Below, one piece after another: positions 16,028 to 25,150 of a DNA stretch of 34,383 nucleotides. Each line of letters starts with the position of its first letter. Position 1 is the first letter of the stretch. The translations under genes were made by a program, and so were the position numbers. The notes beneath the pieces are model-generated. The model was not told the origin of the DNA. It worked only from the letters and a program-made list of their open reading frames with translations, and did not search any database. Origin of the DNA: Pseudomonadota bacterium (GTDB lineage: Bacteria > Desulfobacterota > Binatia > Binatales > Binataceae); the NCBI GenBank assembly GCA_021323675.1, contig JAJPKP010000080.1, positions 1-34,383 of the forward strand, in the 5' to 3' direction.

Positions 16028-17368
16028 TCAGACAACTGCCTCGGTCACCCGCGCGTGGAGGTCGTAGCTGAAGGCCCGTTCGATTCGGGCTCGCACAAAT
16101 TCGCCGGGCTCGGCCTCGCCCTTCAGGACGACGGCGCCGTCAATTTCGGGCGCCTGTCCGGAGGTTCGCCCGCGCATCCGCGTGGCGCGCCCCGGCATCG
16201 GGCCTTCGACCAGCACTTCCACTTCGCGACCGACCAGAATTCGGTTTTTTCGTAGCGAGATTTCCGCCTGCACTTCCATCAGTTCGGCCCGGCGCGCGCG
16301 CTTGACGCGATCGGGGACCTGCTTCGGCAGCGAACAAGCAGAAGTATTATCCTCCTGCGAGTATGTAAAGACCCCAACTCGATCGAACTGGTTTTCGCGC
16401 ACGAAGCTCATGAGCCGCCCGAACGCGGCATCGTCCTCGCCAGGGAAGCCCACGATGAACGAAGTTCTGAGCGTCACGCCCGGGATGCGCGCGCGCACGC
16501 GATCGAGCAGCGTGCGCAAAGCGGCGCCCGATCGCTCCCGGCGCATCGCCCGCAGGATCCCGTCGTCGGCGTGCTGCAGCGGGATGTCGATATAGTTCAG
16601 CACGTTCGGCAGCGACGCGATGGTTTCGAGCAGCTCATCGGTAACGAAATTCGGATAGCAGTAGAGCAGCCGGATCCATCGGATGCCTTCGACGGCGGAC
16701 AGCTTTCTCAGCAACTCGGCGAGCGACGACGGCGGCGTGAGGTCGCGCCCATACGCCGTCAGATCCTGCGCGATCAGATTGATCTCCCGCACTCCGGAAG
16801 CGGCCAGCGATCGAGCTTCCGCGACCAGGTCGTCAAGCGGACGGCTTTCGTGCGGGCCGCGGATTTTCGGGATGATGCAGAAGGAGCATCGATGGTTGCA
16901 GCCTTCGGAAACCTTCAAGTAAGAGGTGAAGAATTCTCCCGAGCGCACCCGGGCGGAGTCGGCCTTTCCGAGCAGATGCGCCGCGCCGGGATAAGGCACG
17001 GGCCGCGACTCGACCGGCTCGGTGCGGCGCAGAAGATCGGGCAGGTCAAGAAAGTTGCCGGTTCCGACAAACACATCCACTTCCGGCAGCTTTTCCCTAA
17101 GCTCGGCGCCATAGCGCTGCGAAAGGCATCCCGCGACGACCAGGCGCTTTCCGTCTCCGCGCTTCTTCACCTCCGCCGCCTCGACGATCGCATCGAGCGA
17201 TTCGCGCTTGGCGGCCTCGATAAAGGCGCAGGTATTCACGACCAGCACTTGCGCATCCTCGGGATCGAGCGTGACCTGAAATCCGGCCTGGGTCAGCGCA
17301 CCGAGCATCAACTCGCTGTCGGCCAGATTCTTAGGGCAGCCGAGTGTTAGGAAATGAACCTTCTCCAT
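16028..17368 (-). CDS. rimO: Ribosomal protein S12 methylthiotransferase RimO
   Basis: A cytoplasmic radical-SAM enzyme of 446 residues that adds a methylthio group to the conserved aspartate of ribosomal protein S12. The N-terminal domain has Cys11 (TLGCPKN), Cys47 (VNTCAF) and Cys81 (VAGCLSQ), which hold the auxiliary [4Fe-4S] cluster. The radical-SAM triad is Cys157, Cys161 and Cys164 (CNHRCSFC), and a TRAM domain closes the protein (about 375-440). Length and the GCPKN motif separate RimO from the tRNA enzyme MiaB. The ATG at 17368 is chosen because the motif starts directly after it; an open frame extends 18 codons further upstream. Confidence 0.95.
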   Translation of the reverse strand: MEKVHFLTLGCPKNLADSELMLGALTQAGFQVTLDPEDAQVLVVNTCAFIEAAKRESLDAIVEAAEVKKRGDGKRLVVAGCLSQRYGAELREKLPEVDVFVGTGNFLDLPDLLRRTEPVESRPVPYPGAAHLLGKADSARVRSGEFFTSYLKVSEGCNHRCSFCIIPKIRGPHESRPLDDLVAEARSLAASGVREINLIAQDLTAYGRDLTPPSSLAELLRKLSAVEGIRWIRLLYCYPNFVTDELLETIASLPNVLNYIDIPLQHADDGILRAMRRERSGAALRTLLDRVRARIPGVTLRTSFIVGFPGEDDAAFGRLMSFVRENQFDRVGVFTYSQEDNTSACSLPKQVPDRVKRARRAELMEVQAEISLRKNRILVGREVEVLVEGPMPGRATRMRGRTSGQAPEIDGAVVLKGEAEPGEFVRARIERAFSYDLHARVTEAVV

Positions 17369-17472
17369 TAGCGCCCTATCTACGGGGGCTATATTTCTAC
17401 TCGCCGTTGAGCGGCGAAGCAATCGTGCGAAGCAAGCGCGATGCCAGACGGCGGCGGAATTGAAAATTCGGC

Positions 17473-18183
17473 CTATTTTACCGGCGTAGACTGCACTATG
17501 TCCGCGCCGGGCGGAGGCGAAAACGTGAATAACGAATCGGAAACGGGGAGATTATCCTCAATTCCAGTAAGCTTGAGGTCGGTGACGTTGCCGAGCTGAT
17601 CGACCACGCGAATGCTCTGAATCTTGTAAGTTTTGTCTTCAATGCCCAATTCGATCGTGTTGCCGGGCGACTTGGGCACAAGTTTGACATGCGTCAAGGC
17701 TTCATCGGCGGAATTCTTAATCAAAGAGGCTTTGAAGTCGCGGGAGATGTCGCCGGCGCCGAGCAGAAACTCGGTTGCTCCGGGCGCTCTCAGCGCCTGG
17801 GCGAGCGGCGCCTCGACGACCTGGTTCAAATCGGGATCGTAGTTGTATATGCGTGTGCCGTCGCTGACGATCAGCTCCCTGGACGGCTCCTCGAATTCCC
17901 ATCTCATCCGGCCGGGCTTGCGAAAATACACCGTTCCCGTGCGGACCTTGGCGGGAGATCCCACGGGCGCGATCGTTTCCACGAACTTCGCGCTGTAGGA
18001 TTGCGTGTCCCGATAGCGCCGCTGCAAGCCGTCCAGCGTCTGCGTCAAGGTATCGTTGTTTGATGCGGCAAACGCGGCGCCGGCCGCACCGGCCCATAAT
18101 GCCGCAAGCACGGCGATCGCCAGCGCACGGGACAGCATACCGGCCGCCCTGGCTCTCGATTCAGCCATCCGTCGTTGCTCCAT
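17473..18183 (-). CDS. lolA: Outer-membrane lipoprotein carrier LolA
   Basis: A periplasmic chaperone of 236 residues that ferries lipoproteins from the inner to the outer membrane. A signal peptide covers roughly residues 1-40 (hydrophobic core, cleavage after AAFA). The mature part shows family features: LDGLQRRYRDTQSYSAKFVET, the FRKPGRMRWEFEEP strand pair and LIVSDGTRIYNYDPDLNQV. Its presence, together with lipoproteins elsewhere in the window, shows a diderm envelope. It lies 46 bases behind ftsK and 104 bases before rimO, an arrangement common in deltaproteobacteria-like genomes. A second in-frame ATG at 18168 is an alternative start. Confidence 0.93.
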   Translation of the reverse strand: MEQRRMAESRARAAGMLSRALAIAVLAALWAGAAGAAFAASNNDTLTQTLDGLQRRYRDTQSYSAKFVETIAPVGSPAKVRTGTVYFRKPGRMRWEFEEPSRELIVSDGTRIYNYDPDLNQVVEAPLAQALRAPGATEFLLGAGDISRDFKASLIKNSADEALTHVKLVPKSPGNTIELGIEDKTYKIQSIRVVDQLGNVTDLKLTGIEDNLPVSDSLFTFSPPPGADIVQSTPVK

Positions 18184-18229
18184 ATCTTCTGGACGAATTG
18201 GACCGGCGCGCGCTTCAGGTGAACTGCGA

Positions 18230-20599
18230 CTAGTTCGCGCCGCGAAGCCGCACCTCGCGCGGACGCGCGCCGTCGGCGGGCATCACGATTCCTTCGCGCT
18301 CCATCTGCTCGACCATCCGTGCCGCCCGATTGTAGCCGATCCTGAGCCGCCGCTGGATCATCGAAATCGACGCCTGATTGGTCTCCATCACGATCCGCAC
18401 GGCTTCGTCGTACATCTCGTCGTGCTCCTCGGAGCCGGGCGATGCGCCATCTTCGCCGGGCGCGGCGGTCTCGAGAATTTCCATCCGGTATTCCGGCGCG
18501 CCCTGCTCACGCAGGAAGTCCGTAAGCCTGCGAATCTCCGGCTCCGACACGAAGGGACCATGCAGGCGGCGCAGCTTCGCGCTGCCCGGCGGCATGAAGA
18601 GCATATCGCCCGCGCCGAGCAGGCGTTCGGCGCCGATCGAATCGAGAATCGTGCGCGAGTCCACGCGCGAGGTAACCTGGAACGAGATTCGCGCGGGAAG
18701 ATTCGCCTTGATCAGGCCGGTGATGACATCGACCGACGGACGCTGTGTGGCGAGGATCAGATGAATTCCGGCGGCGCGAGCCTTGGCCGCAAGCCGCGAG
18801 ATGTCGCGTTCGATGGTTTTGCCTTCGCTGAGCAGGAGGTCCGCGAGCTCATCGATGACGATGACGATCTTGGGCAGTTTGCGATGCTCGAACGGCTTGC
18901 CGTTCTCGCCCTGCCCTTCCTGAGGTGAAAGCGACTTCATATCCACCGGCTTACCGCCCGCAGCTATCGCCTGGTTGTAGCTGTCGATGTTCCGGACGCC
19001 GAATTCCCGCATCATCAGGTAGCGGGTTTCCATCTCCTGGGTGGCCCACAGCAGCGCGGAAGCGGCCTTTGCCGGATCGACGACGACCGGCACAAGCATG
19101 TGCGGAATTCCCTCGTAAACCGACAGCTCCAGCATCTTCGGGTCGATCAGGATGAAACGCACGTCGTCCGCGGTCGCGTTGAACAGAATCGCCGCGATCA
19201 TCGTGTGGATCGAAACCGACTTGCCGGTTCCGGTCGCTCCGGCGATCAGCAGATGAGGCATCCGGGCGAGGTCGGCCGCAACCGGTCTGCCCGCGATATC
19301 TTTTCCGAGCGCGATCGTGAGCTGGCTGTTCTCGGCGGAGAACTCCTCGGCTTCGAGAATTTCGCGCAAGTACACGCGTTCGCGCTTGCGGTTCGGAACC
19401 TCGATTCCGACCACCGCCTCGCCGGGCACGGGCGCCTGGATTCGCACCGCGGCCGCCCGCAGCGCCATCGAAAGGTCGTCGGCGAGATTCACAATCTGGC
19501 TGACTTTGATTCCCGAACCCGGCTCGAACTTGTACATCGTCACAACCGGCCCGGGCTGGACCTCGACCACGCGTCCATCGACCCCGAAATCAGCGAGCTT
19601 CTGTTCAAGCACGCGAGCGCTGCGTTCGAGCGTGGTTTCATCCACCTGCGTATGCTCGGCCGGCGGCATATCGAGCAGCGAGGGAGGTGGAATCTTGTAT
19701 GCGCCGCGGGTGCGGGGCTTCGATGCCTGCGCATCCTTGCGCTTGTCGCGCGAGGGCAGTTCCCGCAACTCGATTTTGCGGACTTTGAGAGGGGCGCGCT
19801 TTTCGGGCGTATCGGGGTCTGAATCGACAATCTCGTCCGAAAGCTCAACGATCGCGCAAGCACCCTTCCCGGCGATATCGAAATCGTCCTTCGCGCGCCG
19901 CGGCGGCCGCAACTTCGCGGCAGCGGCGGCGGCAAGCTCGGTCGGAGCCCGCTTCAGCATCAGCGCAAGCCCGCACATCATCGCGAGCAGCGCAACGAGA
20001 TATCCGCCGACGATGCTCAGCGAGGCGTTGAGCGCATCGGCAATTGCCGCGCCAATCATTCCGCCAGCGCGCGCGTCACCAAGGTCGAAAAGCCCGCCCG
20101 CCGTCGCCAGCGCAAGCAGCAGGATGACGCCGCCCGTCGCTTCGCGCGCCAGCGTCGCGAGGGGCAGTCGCTTCCAGATGCGCATCGCGAGCGCGCCGAG
20201 CAGCGCCAGCGCCGCATACGATTGATAGCCCAGGGCGCCGCTCAACGCCTCCGCCAGCGCCTGCCCAACCGGTCCGCAAACGTTCGGGGTGCGGCCCGCA
20301 TCGAAACAGGCAAGGCTCACGGCGGAAAATACGATCAGCGAAAGCAGCGCGAGCGCCGTCAGCTCTTCGACGATTCTGCTGCGGGGCGCGGATACCTCTT
20401 CGATCGGCGCCGGCGCGGGCGCGGCCTGCGGCTCAGGCTGAGATTTTGAGTTCGACCGGGCGATTGCTCTAAACCTCCACCACGTGCGGAACGATAATCG
20501 GGCGGCGTCCGAGCTCGTCGATGAAGTAGCGGCGGACGATGCTGACAACTTCGTCTCTGAGCGCGACCTCGCCGGCACGAAGCGGACCGTCGAATTCAT
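18230..20599 (-). CDS. ftsK: DNA translocase FtsK/SpoIIIE
   Basis: A membrane-anchored double-stranded DNA pump at the division septum. Up to 789 residues: four transmembrane helices (about 77-99, 127-142, 155-172, 193-216), a charged Pro-rich linker (220-310), and the RecA-like motor with Walker A GATGTGKS (454-461) and Walker B IVIVIDELADL (578-588). A C-terminal winged-helix gamma domain (about 727-775) normally reads KOPS-like polarity sequences. No ATG, GTG or TTG lies between the RNase J stop and the first helix, so the start must lie inside the RNase J gene: ATG 20599, GTG 20578 or TTG 20548. None has a strong ribosome binding site. Confidence 0.95.
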   Translation of the reverse strand: MNSTVRFVPARSRSETKLSASSAATSSTSSDAARLSFRTWWRFRAIARSNSKSQPEPQAAPAPAPIEEVSAPRSRIVEELTALALLSLIVFSAVSLACFDAGRTPNVCGPVGQALAEALSGALGYQSYAALALLGALAMRIWKRLPLATLAREATGGVILLLALATAGGLFDLGDARAGGMIGAAIADALNASLSIVGGYLVALLAMMCGLALMLKRAPTELAAAAAAKLRPPRRAKDDFDIAGKGACAIVELSDEIVDSDPDTPEKRAPLKVRKIELRELPSRDKRKDAQASKPRTRGAYKIPPPSLLDMPPAEHTQVDETTLERSARVLEQKLADFGVDGRVVEVQPGPVVTMYKFEPGSGIKVSQIVNLADDLSMALRAAAVRIQAPVPGEAVVGIEVPNRKRERVYLREILEAEEFSAENSQLTIALGKDIAGRPVAADLARMPHLLIAGATGTGKSVSIHTMIAAILFNATADDVRFILIDPKMLELSVYEGIPHMLVPVVVDPAKAASALLWATQEMETRYLMMREFGVRNIDSYNQAIAAGGKPVDMKSLSPQEGQGENGKPFEHRKLPKIVIVIDELADLLLSEGKTIERDISRLAAKARAAGIHLILATQRPSVDVITGLIKANLPARISFQVTSRVDSRTILDSIGAERLLGAGDMLFMPPGSAKLRRLHGPFVSEPEIRRLTDFLREQGAPEYRMEILETAAPGEDGASPGSEEHDEMYDEAVRIVMETNQASISMIQRRLRIGYNRAARMVEQMEREGIVMPADGARPREVRLRGAN

Positions 20600-22145
20600 T
20601 CAACCGCATTTCCAGCTCGCGCCTGACGCGCCGCATATGTTCCGAGGTTCCGTCGCCGCTTACGAGTCCGCGCGAGATCAACTCGGGACCCGCGATTAGC
20701 TTGCCGGTCTTCGCGGAGACGATAAGCACCGCGGTTACCGTGCCCTCGCGCGCCAGGACTCTCCGCTCGCCCATCACCGAAGGATCGCCTGCCTCGCCGC
20801 CCTCGCCCATCATCACGCGCCCCGCCTGAACGTCGCGCCCGCGCCGCGCTTCGTTGCGATCCATCACGAGGCTTTCCCCGTCCTGAAGCAGAAAGCAGTT
20901 GCGTTCCGGGATTCCGGTTTCGATCGCAAGCGCAAGATGGCGCGCCAGATGGCGGAATTCGCCGTGAATCGGAACAAAGTACTTCGGACGGACCAGGGCT
21001 ATCAGGTCCGCCAGCTCGTCCCGGCTCGCGTGCCCCGACACATGCACCGGAGCGACGGCTTCATAGAAGACCTCGGCGCCGAGCCGGTACAGGCGATTGA
21101 TCAGATTGTTGATCGCGCGCTCGTTGCCCGGAATGAAACGTGACGAAAGCACCACTACATCGCCGGGCTCGATCTGGATGCGCGGATGAGTTCCGGCGGA
21201 CAACTTCGCCAGCGCGGAGAGCGGCTCGCCCTGGCTTCCGCTGGTGAGACAGGCGATGCGCGCAGGGTCAAGAAAGTCAGCTTCGGTTGCGCCAATAAAC
21301 GTTCCCGGACTGAACGAAAGCTGGCCGGTCTCCATCCCAAGCCGCACGCTCTCGCTCATCCGGAGGCCAAGCGGCACGACTCTGCGGCCGCATTCGAGCG
21401 CGACTTCGGTAAGCTGGCGAAAGCGATGAAGATGAGAGGAAAACGCGGACAGGAAAAAGCGCCGCTTCGTGCGCGACATGATTTCGCGCATAACGGGCTT
21501 GAGCGAACTTTCGGAAGCCGAGCGCCCCGCGCGCTCGACGTTGGTCGAATCCGAAAGCAGGAGCGTGACCCCTTCGCTCCCCAGCTCGGCAAACCTCTCA
21601 CGATCGAAATGTTCGCCGTCGATCGGCGATTCGTCGATCTTGAAGTCTCCGCTGTGAACGATCAGGCCGGCTGGCGTCCTGATAGCGAGCGCGAGCGAAT
21701 CGGGCGTGGAATGCGTAACGCGAATCGGCTCGATTTCGAAGGGACCGAGGCTGAAGGGACGGCGTGGCCGGATGGGGACCAGCTTCGCCTCCCCGGCAAA
21801 CGGGCCTTCGGCAAGCCGGCGGCGCGCGAACGCAAGCGTCACGTCGCTCGCGTAAACAGGGACATTGATTTTGCTCAGCAGATGAGGGAGCGCGCCGATG
21901 TGATCTTCGTGCGCATGGGTGAGGACGACACCCTCGAAACGAGCTCCGCTTCTGTCCAGCCAGGAGAAGTCCGGGATGAGCACCCCTTCGCCATATTCGG
22001 GATGCTCGGGGAACATCACTCCGCAATCGATTACGATCGCGCTGCCAGCAGATTCGATGGCCAGCAGGTTGAGCCCGATTTCACCCAGCCCGCCGAGCGC
22101 GACAATCCTGACCGGAGCGATTGTGGACGTGCTATCCGCCATCAC
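20469..22145 (-). CDS. rnj: Ribonuclease J
   Basis: A cytoplasmic metallo-beta-lactamase/beta-CASP ribonuclease of 558 residues, with endonuclease and 5'-3' exonuclease activity in RNA maturation and decay. The active site THAHEDHIG (His77, His79, Asp81, His82) binds two zinc ions. GSQGEPLSAL and SGHASRDEL are beta-CASP signatures, and PIHGEFRHL supplies the last ligand. The C-terminal oligomerisation domain is present. The first codon is GTG at 22145, with an ATG immediately after; either could be used, behind a GGGTAAGGTG segment. Its 3' end overlaps ftsK. A good promoter lies 30-60 bases upstream. Confidence 0.95.
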   Translation of the reverse strand: MMADSTSTIAPVRIVALGGLGEIGLNLLAIESAGSAIVIDCGVMFPEHPEYGEGVLIPDFSWLDRSGARFEGVVLTHAHEDHIGALPHLLSKINVPVYASDVTLAFARRRLAEGPFAGEAKLVPIRPRRPFSLGPFEIEPIRVTHSTPDSLALAIRTPAGLIVHSGDFKIDESPIDGEHFDRERFAELGSEGVTLLLSDSTNVERAGRSASESSLKPVMREIMSRTKRRFFLSAFSSHLHRFRQLTEVALECGRRVVPLGLRMSESVRLGMETGQLSFSPGTFIGATEADFLDPARIACLTSGSQGEPLSALAKLSAGTHPRIQIEPGDVVVLSSRFIPGNERAINNLINRLYRLGAEVFYEAVAPVHVSGHASRDELADLIALVRPKYFVPIHGEFRHLARHLALAIETGIPERNCFLLQDGESLVMDRNEARRGRDVQAGRVMMGEGGEAGDPSVMGERRVLAREGTVTAVLIVSAKTGKLIAGPELISRGLVSGDGTSEHMRRVRRELEMRLNEFDGPLRAGEVALRDEVVSIVRRYFIDELGRRPIIVPHVVEV

Positions 22146-22175
22146 CTTACCCGCCCTGCCACCGCACCGCCCCGA

Positions 22176-22204
22176 ATTATATAGGGTGCGGGATTGCGTC
22201 GAAA
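22176..22204 (-). promoter_or_regulatory. Promoter of the RNase J-FtsK-LolA-RimO run
   Basis: A perfect TATAAT (complement at 22176-22181, within TATATAAT) is preceded by TTTCGA at 22199-22204 with 17-base spacing. It is the best -10 element seen in the window. Transcription would begin near 22169, giving a leader of about 25 bases. Confidence 0.6.
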
Positions 22205-22306
22205 GCTGGCTCCCGTAGCTTGCCGGACCGGCGCGGTGGCCGCGAAACGCGCGGTGTTTGCGGCCTTTTCGAAACGCCGGCGGTGAACTTTCGAATGAGA
22301 AATCGG

Positions 22307-22360
22307 GCTGTTCACAGCTTGCGGGAGGTTGCCTTGCTTAACGGCAACTTCAAGAATAGC
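22307..22360 (+). promoter_or_regulatory. Candidate ssb promoter region with two inverted repeats
   Basis: TTGCCT (22329-22334) and AAGAAT (22352-22357) are spaced 17 bases apart. Upstream lies GCTGT-TC-ACAGC (22307-22318), a perfect inverted repeat. GTTGCC-N9-GGCAAC (22328-22348) overlaps the -35 and spacer. Either repeat could be a regulator site, for instance for DNA-damage control of ssb, but no known LexA box was recognised. Confidence 0.35.
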
Positions 22361-22383
22361 TTCGCTTTCGGAGGGCGTGGGAA

Positions 22384-22824
22384 ATGTCGGTCAATAAAGT
22401 GATTTTGATTGGGAATCTGGGCCGGGACCCGGAAGTCCGCTACCTCCCATCCGGAAATCCGGTCGCCAATTTCTCGATCGCTACCAGCGAGAGCTTCACC
22501 GACCGGACTGGCGCCAAGCAGGACCGGACCGATTGGCACAATATCGTCGTCTACGGAAAGCAGGCGGAGCTCTGCGGACAGTATCTGAAAAAAGGCCGGC
22601 AGGTTTATATCGAAGGGCGAATCTCTTACCGCAACTACGAAGCCAAAGACGGCAGCGGCAAGCGCTACGTCACCGAAATTGTCGCGCAGCGCGTGCAGTT
22701 TCTCGGCGGCCGCGGCGGTGCGGGAGTTGCTGACGAACCGGGCGAATTCCGCGGCGCATCCGGAGCCCCGCACGGAGCCGGCGACGACGTGGCCGCGATG
22801 GACGACGAGGACATCCCCTTCTAA
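22384..22824 (+). CDS. ssb: Single-stranded DNA-binding protein
   Basis: A 146-residue SSB. The OB-fold (about 1-105) begins MSVNKVILIGNLGRDPEVRY, followed by TDWHNIVVYGKQAE and YIEGRISYRNYEAKDG. A short Gly/Ala-rich linker ends in the acidic tip DDEDIPF, which recruits repair and replication partners. The protein coats single strands during replication, recombination and repair, normally as a tetramer. GGAGGG at 22370-22375 gives a good ribosome binding site. The gene is divergent from RNase J and stands alone. Nothing unusual was seen apart from a linker shorter than in E. coli SSB. Confidence 0.97.
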   Translation: MSVNKVILIGNLGRDPEVRYLPSGNPVANFSIATSESFTDRTGAKQDRTDWHNIVVYGKQAELCGQYLKKGRQVYIEGRISYRNYEAKDGSGKRYVTEIVAQRVQFLGGRGGAGVADEPGEFRGASGAPHGAGDDVAAMDDEDIPF

Positions 22825-22869
22825 CCCTCCAGGCCGGAAAGTCCACCCGCCGACGCAACACGTGACGCG

Positions 22870-23241
22870 CTAATCCGGCGTCGAGTTGATTCGCCGCAGT
22901 TTCGGGCGCGGCGGCAGCGAGCCGCGAGGCGCCGCGCTTGCGGCATCGAAGAATTCCTTCAACGCTCCCTTCAGCTCGCCGATATCCAGTTCGCGATAGG
23001 TTTGCGGCAACATCACGAGCTTGTCGCAGGCTTTCTCGTACAAGGAATAGGCGCCCTCACGGTTTCCGCGCTCGAGATGAAGAATCGCCGCAGCGGCTTG
23101 AATCAGCCCCTGGATACCGATCTTCTCGTTGCCGGTCGATCGCAACCAGACCTGCTCCCAGGCCTCATGCGCCTCGAAGAAACGGCCCGCGTTGAACAGA
23201 TCGACTCCCGCGGCGAAGCGATCGCCCGACTGCTCCGTCAT
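22870..23241 (-). CDS. DUF309 family protein
   Basis: A small helical cytoplasmic protein of 123 residues. The family motif is clear: NAGRFFEAHEAWEQVW (HEAWE at about 25-29), then GLIQAAAAILHLERGN and GAYSLYEKA. DUF309 proteins occur widely but have no settled function; the conserved HExWE suggests a metal or substrate site. The ATG at 23241 is chosen because the conserved part starts right after it; a GTG at 23298 would add 19 unconserved residues. It follows the amidohydrolase by 78 bases on the same strand and converges on ssb. Confidence 0.82.
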   Translation of the reverse strand: MTEQSGDRFAAGVDLFNAGRFFEAHEAWEQVWLRSTGNEKIGIQGLIQAAAAILHLERGNREGAYSLYEKACDKLVMLPQTYRELDIGELKGALKEFFDAASAAPRGSLPPRPKLRRINSTPD

Positions 23242-23319
23242 CGTCTCAACGACGATATCGAACCGCGATGCGATAGCGAAGGCGGCGAACGATCGCACCG
23301 GGCCGCCCTGACGTTCGCG

Positions 23320-25017
23320 TTAGGCGGCGCCGTGGCGCAGCAGGCGGCCGGGATGGGCGCCGGTTTCGCGATCGTTTTCGATCGTGACGACGCCGTTGAC
23401 CATGATCGCGTGATAGCCCTCGGCCTTGCGGATTCGGCGCCATTCTCCACCCGGCAAGTCGTGCGCGATTTCCATGGGACATACGCGCAGCTTGTCGTAG
23501 TCGTACACGACGACGTCGGCGGGCGCGCCTTCGCGCAGGAAGCCGCGATCGCGAAAACCCGCGCAAAGCGCGGGAAGCGCGCTCAGCCGCCAATGCGCCT
23601 CTTCGAGGCTCAGCATCTCGCGCTCGCGGACCAGCCGCTCGAGCATCTCGGTCGGATACTGGCCGCCGGTAAAGAACTTCGTATGCGCTCCGCCGTCGGA
23701 GACGCCCGGGATGAGCCACGGGTAATCAAGCATCTCCTTCATGAAGTCCATGTTCTGGTTCGGACCCGGAGCGTAGAACTCGGTGCGCAGATCGTCGCTC
23801 ACCGCGATATCGAGCATCGCATCGACGGGATGTTTGCCGGTGCGTTCGCCGATCTCGCGCAGCGTGAGTCCCTCGAATTCCTTGAGCGCGGGGCTATGCG
23901 CCTCGGTAACGAAGATCAGGTCGAACTGATCGGTGATAACGCGCGGCATGTTGTCGCGGAGCGCCGGGCGGCGGGAAGGCTCCGAGAGCTTGCGCTTGCG
24001 ATCCTCCGGCGTGCCCGTGGTCGCCTCGCACCACGGCGCGCTGTCGTCGAATAGGTTCCAATTCTCGAAGGTAAACGCCATGCCGGTATCGGACGTGACC
24101 GCCTGCCCGTACACACGAAGCCCGCGTTTGCGGCAGCTATCAAGCCATTCGATCAGCATCCGATGGACGAACGGGAGGCTGTCTCGCGGCTGCACTACGT
24201 TGTAGAGGATCGGCCGGCCGCTGATTTCCGCGAGCTTTTCGTACTGCTGGAAGTCGTGCTGTGAATCGGCGCTCACCAGGGTCATCTGCATGAATCCCTC
24301 GTTGCGGCGCGCGAGCACGCGCGCGAGCGCCATGCAGGTATCATCCGACATCAGGTCGGACACCATCGGGGTGCCGTCGAAATCGCGCTGCACGCAGGCG
24401 GGTCCATTGGGGTCGAGCCGCTGCGCGGACCATCCGCACGCACCGGCATCCATCGCCTCCTCGAACAGGCGGCAGATTTCGCGCTCCTCTTTTTCGGTTG
24501 GCGGACGCGACTTCGCTTCTTCGAGTCCCATCACCCAGGTGAGCAGCGGCGAGACGGGAAGGTACGGCAGAACGTTCAGCGCCTTGGGATGGCGATCGAC
24601 GCTGTCGAGAAATTCGGGAAACGAAACCCAGTCCCAGGGGATGCCGGACTTCATCGATGCGTACGGGATCGCTTCCACGCGCGTCATCGTGAGCATCGCG
24701 CGTTCGCGGGCGTCGGGATGAACGGGAGCAAAGCCGAAGCCGCAGTTGCCGATCACAATCGAAGTGACGCCGTGCCAGCTCGAAATCGAGCAGTAAGGAT
24801 CCCAGAAGATCTGCGCGTCGTAGTGGGTGTGAAGATCGACGAAGCCGGGCGCGACGATCTTCCCCGTCGCATCGATCACGCGCGCGGCGTCGCTCGGGCG
24901 CAGGCGGCCTATCTTGGCGATTCGCCCGTTCTTGATTCCGATATCACCGCGAAACCGCGGCATCCGGGTCCCGTCGATTATCATTCCGTCGCGAATGATC
25001 GTGTCGAATTCCGCCAT
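23320..25017 (-). CDS. Amidohydrolase, N-acyl-D-amino-acid deacylase type
   Basis: A cytoplasmic metal-dependent hydrolase of 565 residues in the amidohydrolase-3/D-aminoacylase group. An N-terminal beta domain (FDTIIRDGMIIDGT) leads to the metal site DLHTHYD (His63, His65), then NCGFGFAP with Cys92, a residue typical of D-aminoacylases, and PGVSDGGAHT with the catalytic Asp441 and His445. The C-terminus returns to the beta domain (GAPADVVVYDYD). The family cleaves N-acyl-D-amino acids and related amides; many paralogues occur in soil bacteria with unknown substrates. A strong ribosome binding site GGAGGTGA lies seven bases before the ATG. No neighbour points to a precise substrate. Confidence 0.88.
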   Translation of the reverse strand: MAEFDTIIRDGMIIDGTRMPRFRGDIGIKNGRIAKIGRLRPSDAARVIDATGKIVAPGFVDLHTHYDAQIFWDPYCSISSWHGVTSIVIGNCGFGFAPVHPDARERAMLTMTRVEAIPYASMKSGIPWDWVSFPEFLDSVDRHPKALNVLPYLPVSPLLTWVMGLEEAKSRPPTEKEEREICRLFEEAMDAGACGWSAQRLDPNGPACVQRDFDGTPMVSDLMSDDTCMALARVLARRNEGFMQMTLVSADSQHDFQQYEKLAEISGRPILYNVVQPRDSLPFVHRMLIEWLDSCRKRGLRVYGQAVTSDTGMAFTFENWNLFDDSAPWCEATTGTPEDRKRKLSEPSRRPALRDNMPRVITDQFDLIFVTEAHSPALKEFEGLTLREIGERTGKHPVDAMLDIAVSDDLRTEFYAPGPNQNMDFMKEMLDYPWLIPGVSDGGAHTKFFTGGQYPTEMLERLVREREMLSLEEAHWRLSALPALCAGFRDRGFLREGAPADVVVYDYDKLRVCPMEIAHDLPGGEWRRIRKAEGYHAIMVNGVVTIENDRETGAHPGRLLRHGAA

Positions 25018-25101
25018 CGGCCTTCACCTCCGCTAATTCGCGGCATTAGCGCGCATGCGGAAGCAATGGCACTTAATTGATCGGAATGTCAATGGGAACG
25101 G

Positions 25102-25137
25102 GCGCCTCGGGCCGCAGGAGCGGCTTCGGGCCGGCGC
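25102..25137 (-). terminator. Possible hairpin after the carboxymuconolactone-decarboxylase-like gene
   Basis: Nested GC-rich arms (25102-25106 with 25133-25137; 25111-25115 with 25120-25124, loop AGGA) lie just downstream of the minus-strand stop at 25151. There is no T-run, so it may be a weak terminator or simply GC-rich sequence. The rest of the 25018-25150 gap shows only the upstream ribosome binding site of the amidohydrolase. Confidence 0.3.
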
Positions 25138-25150
25138 GACGACCCGGAGG

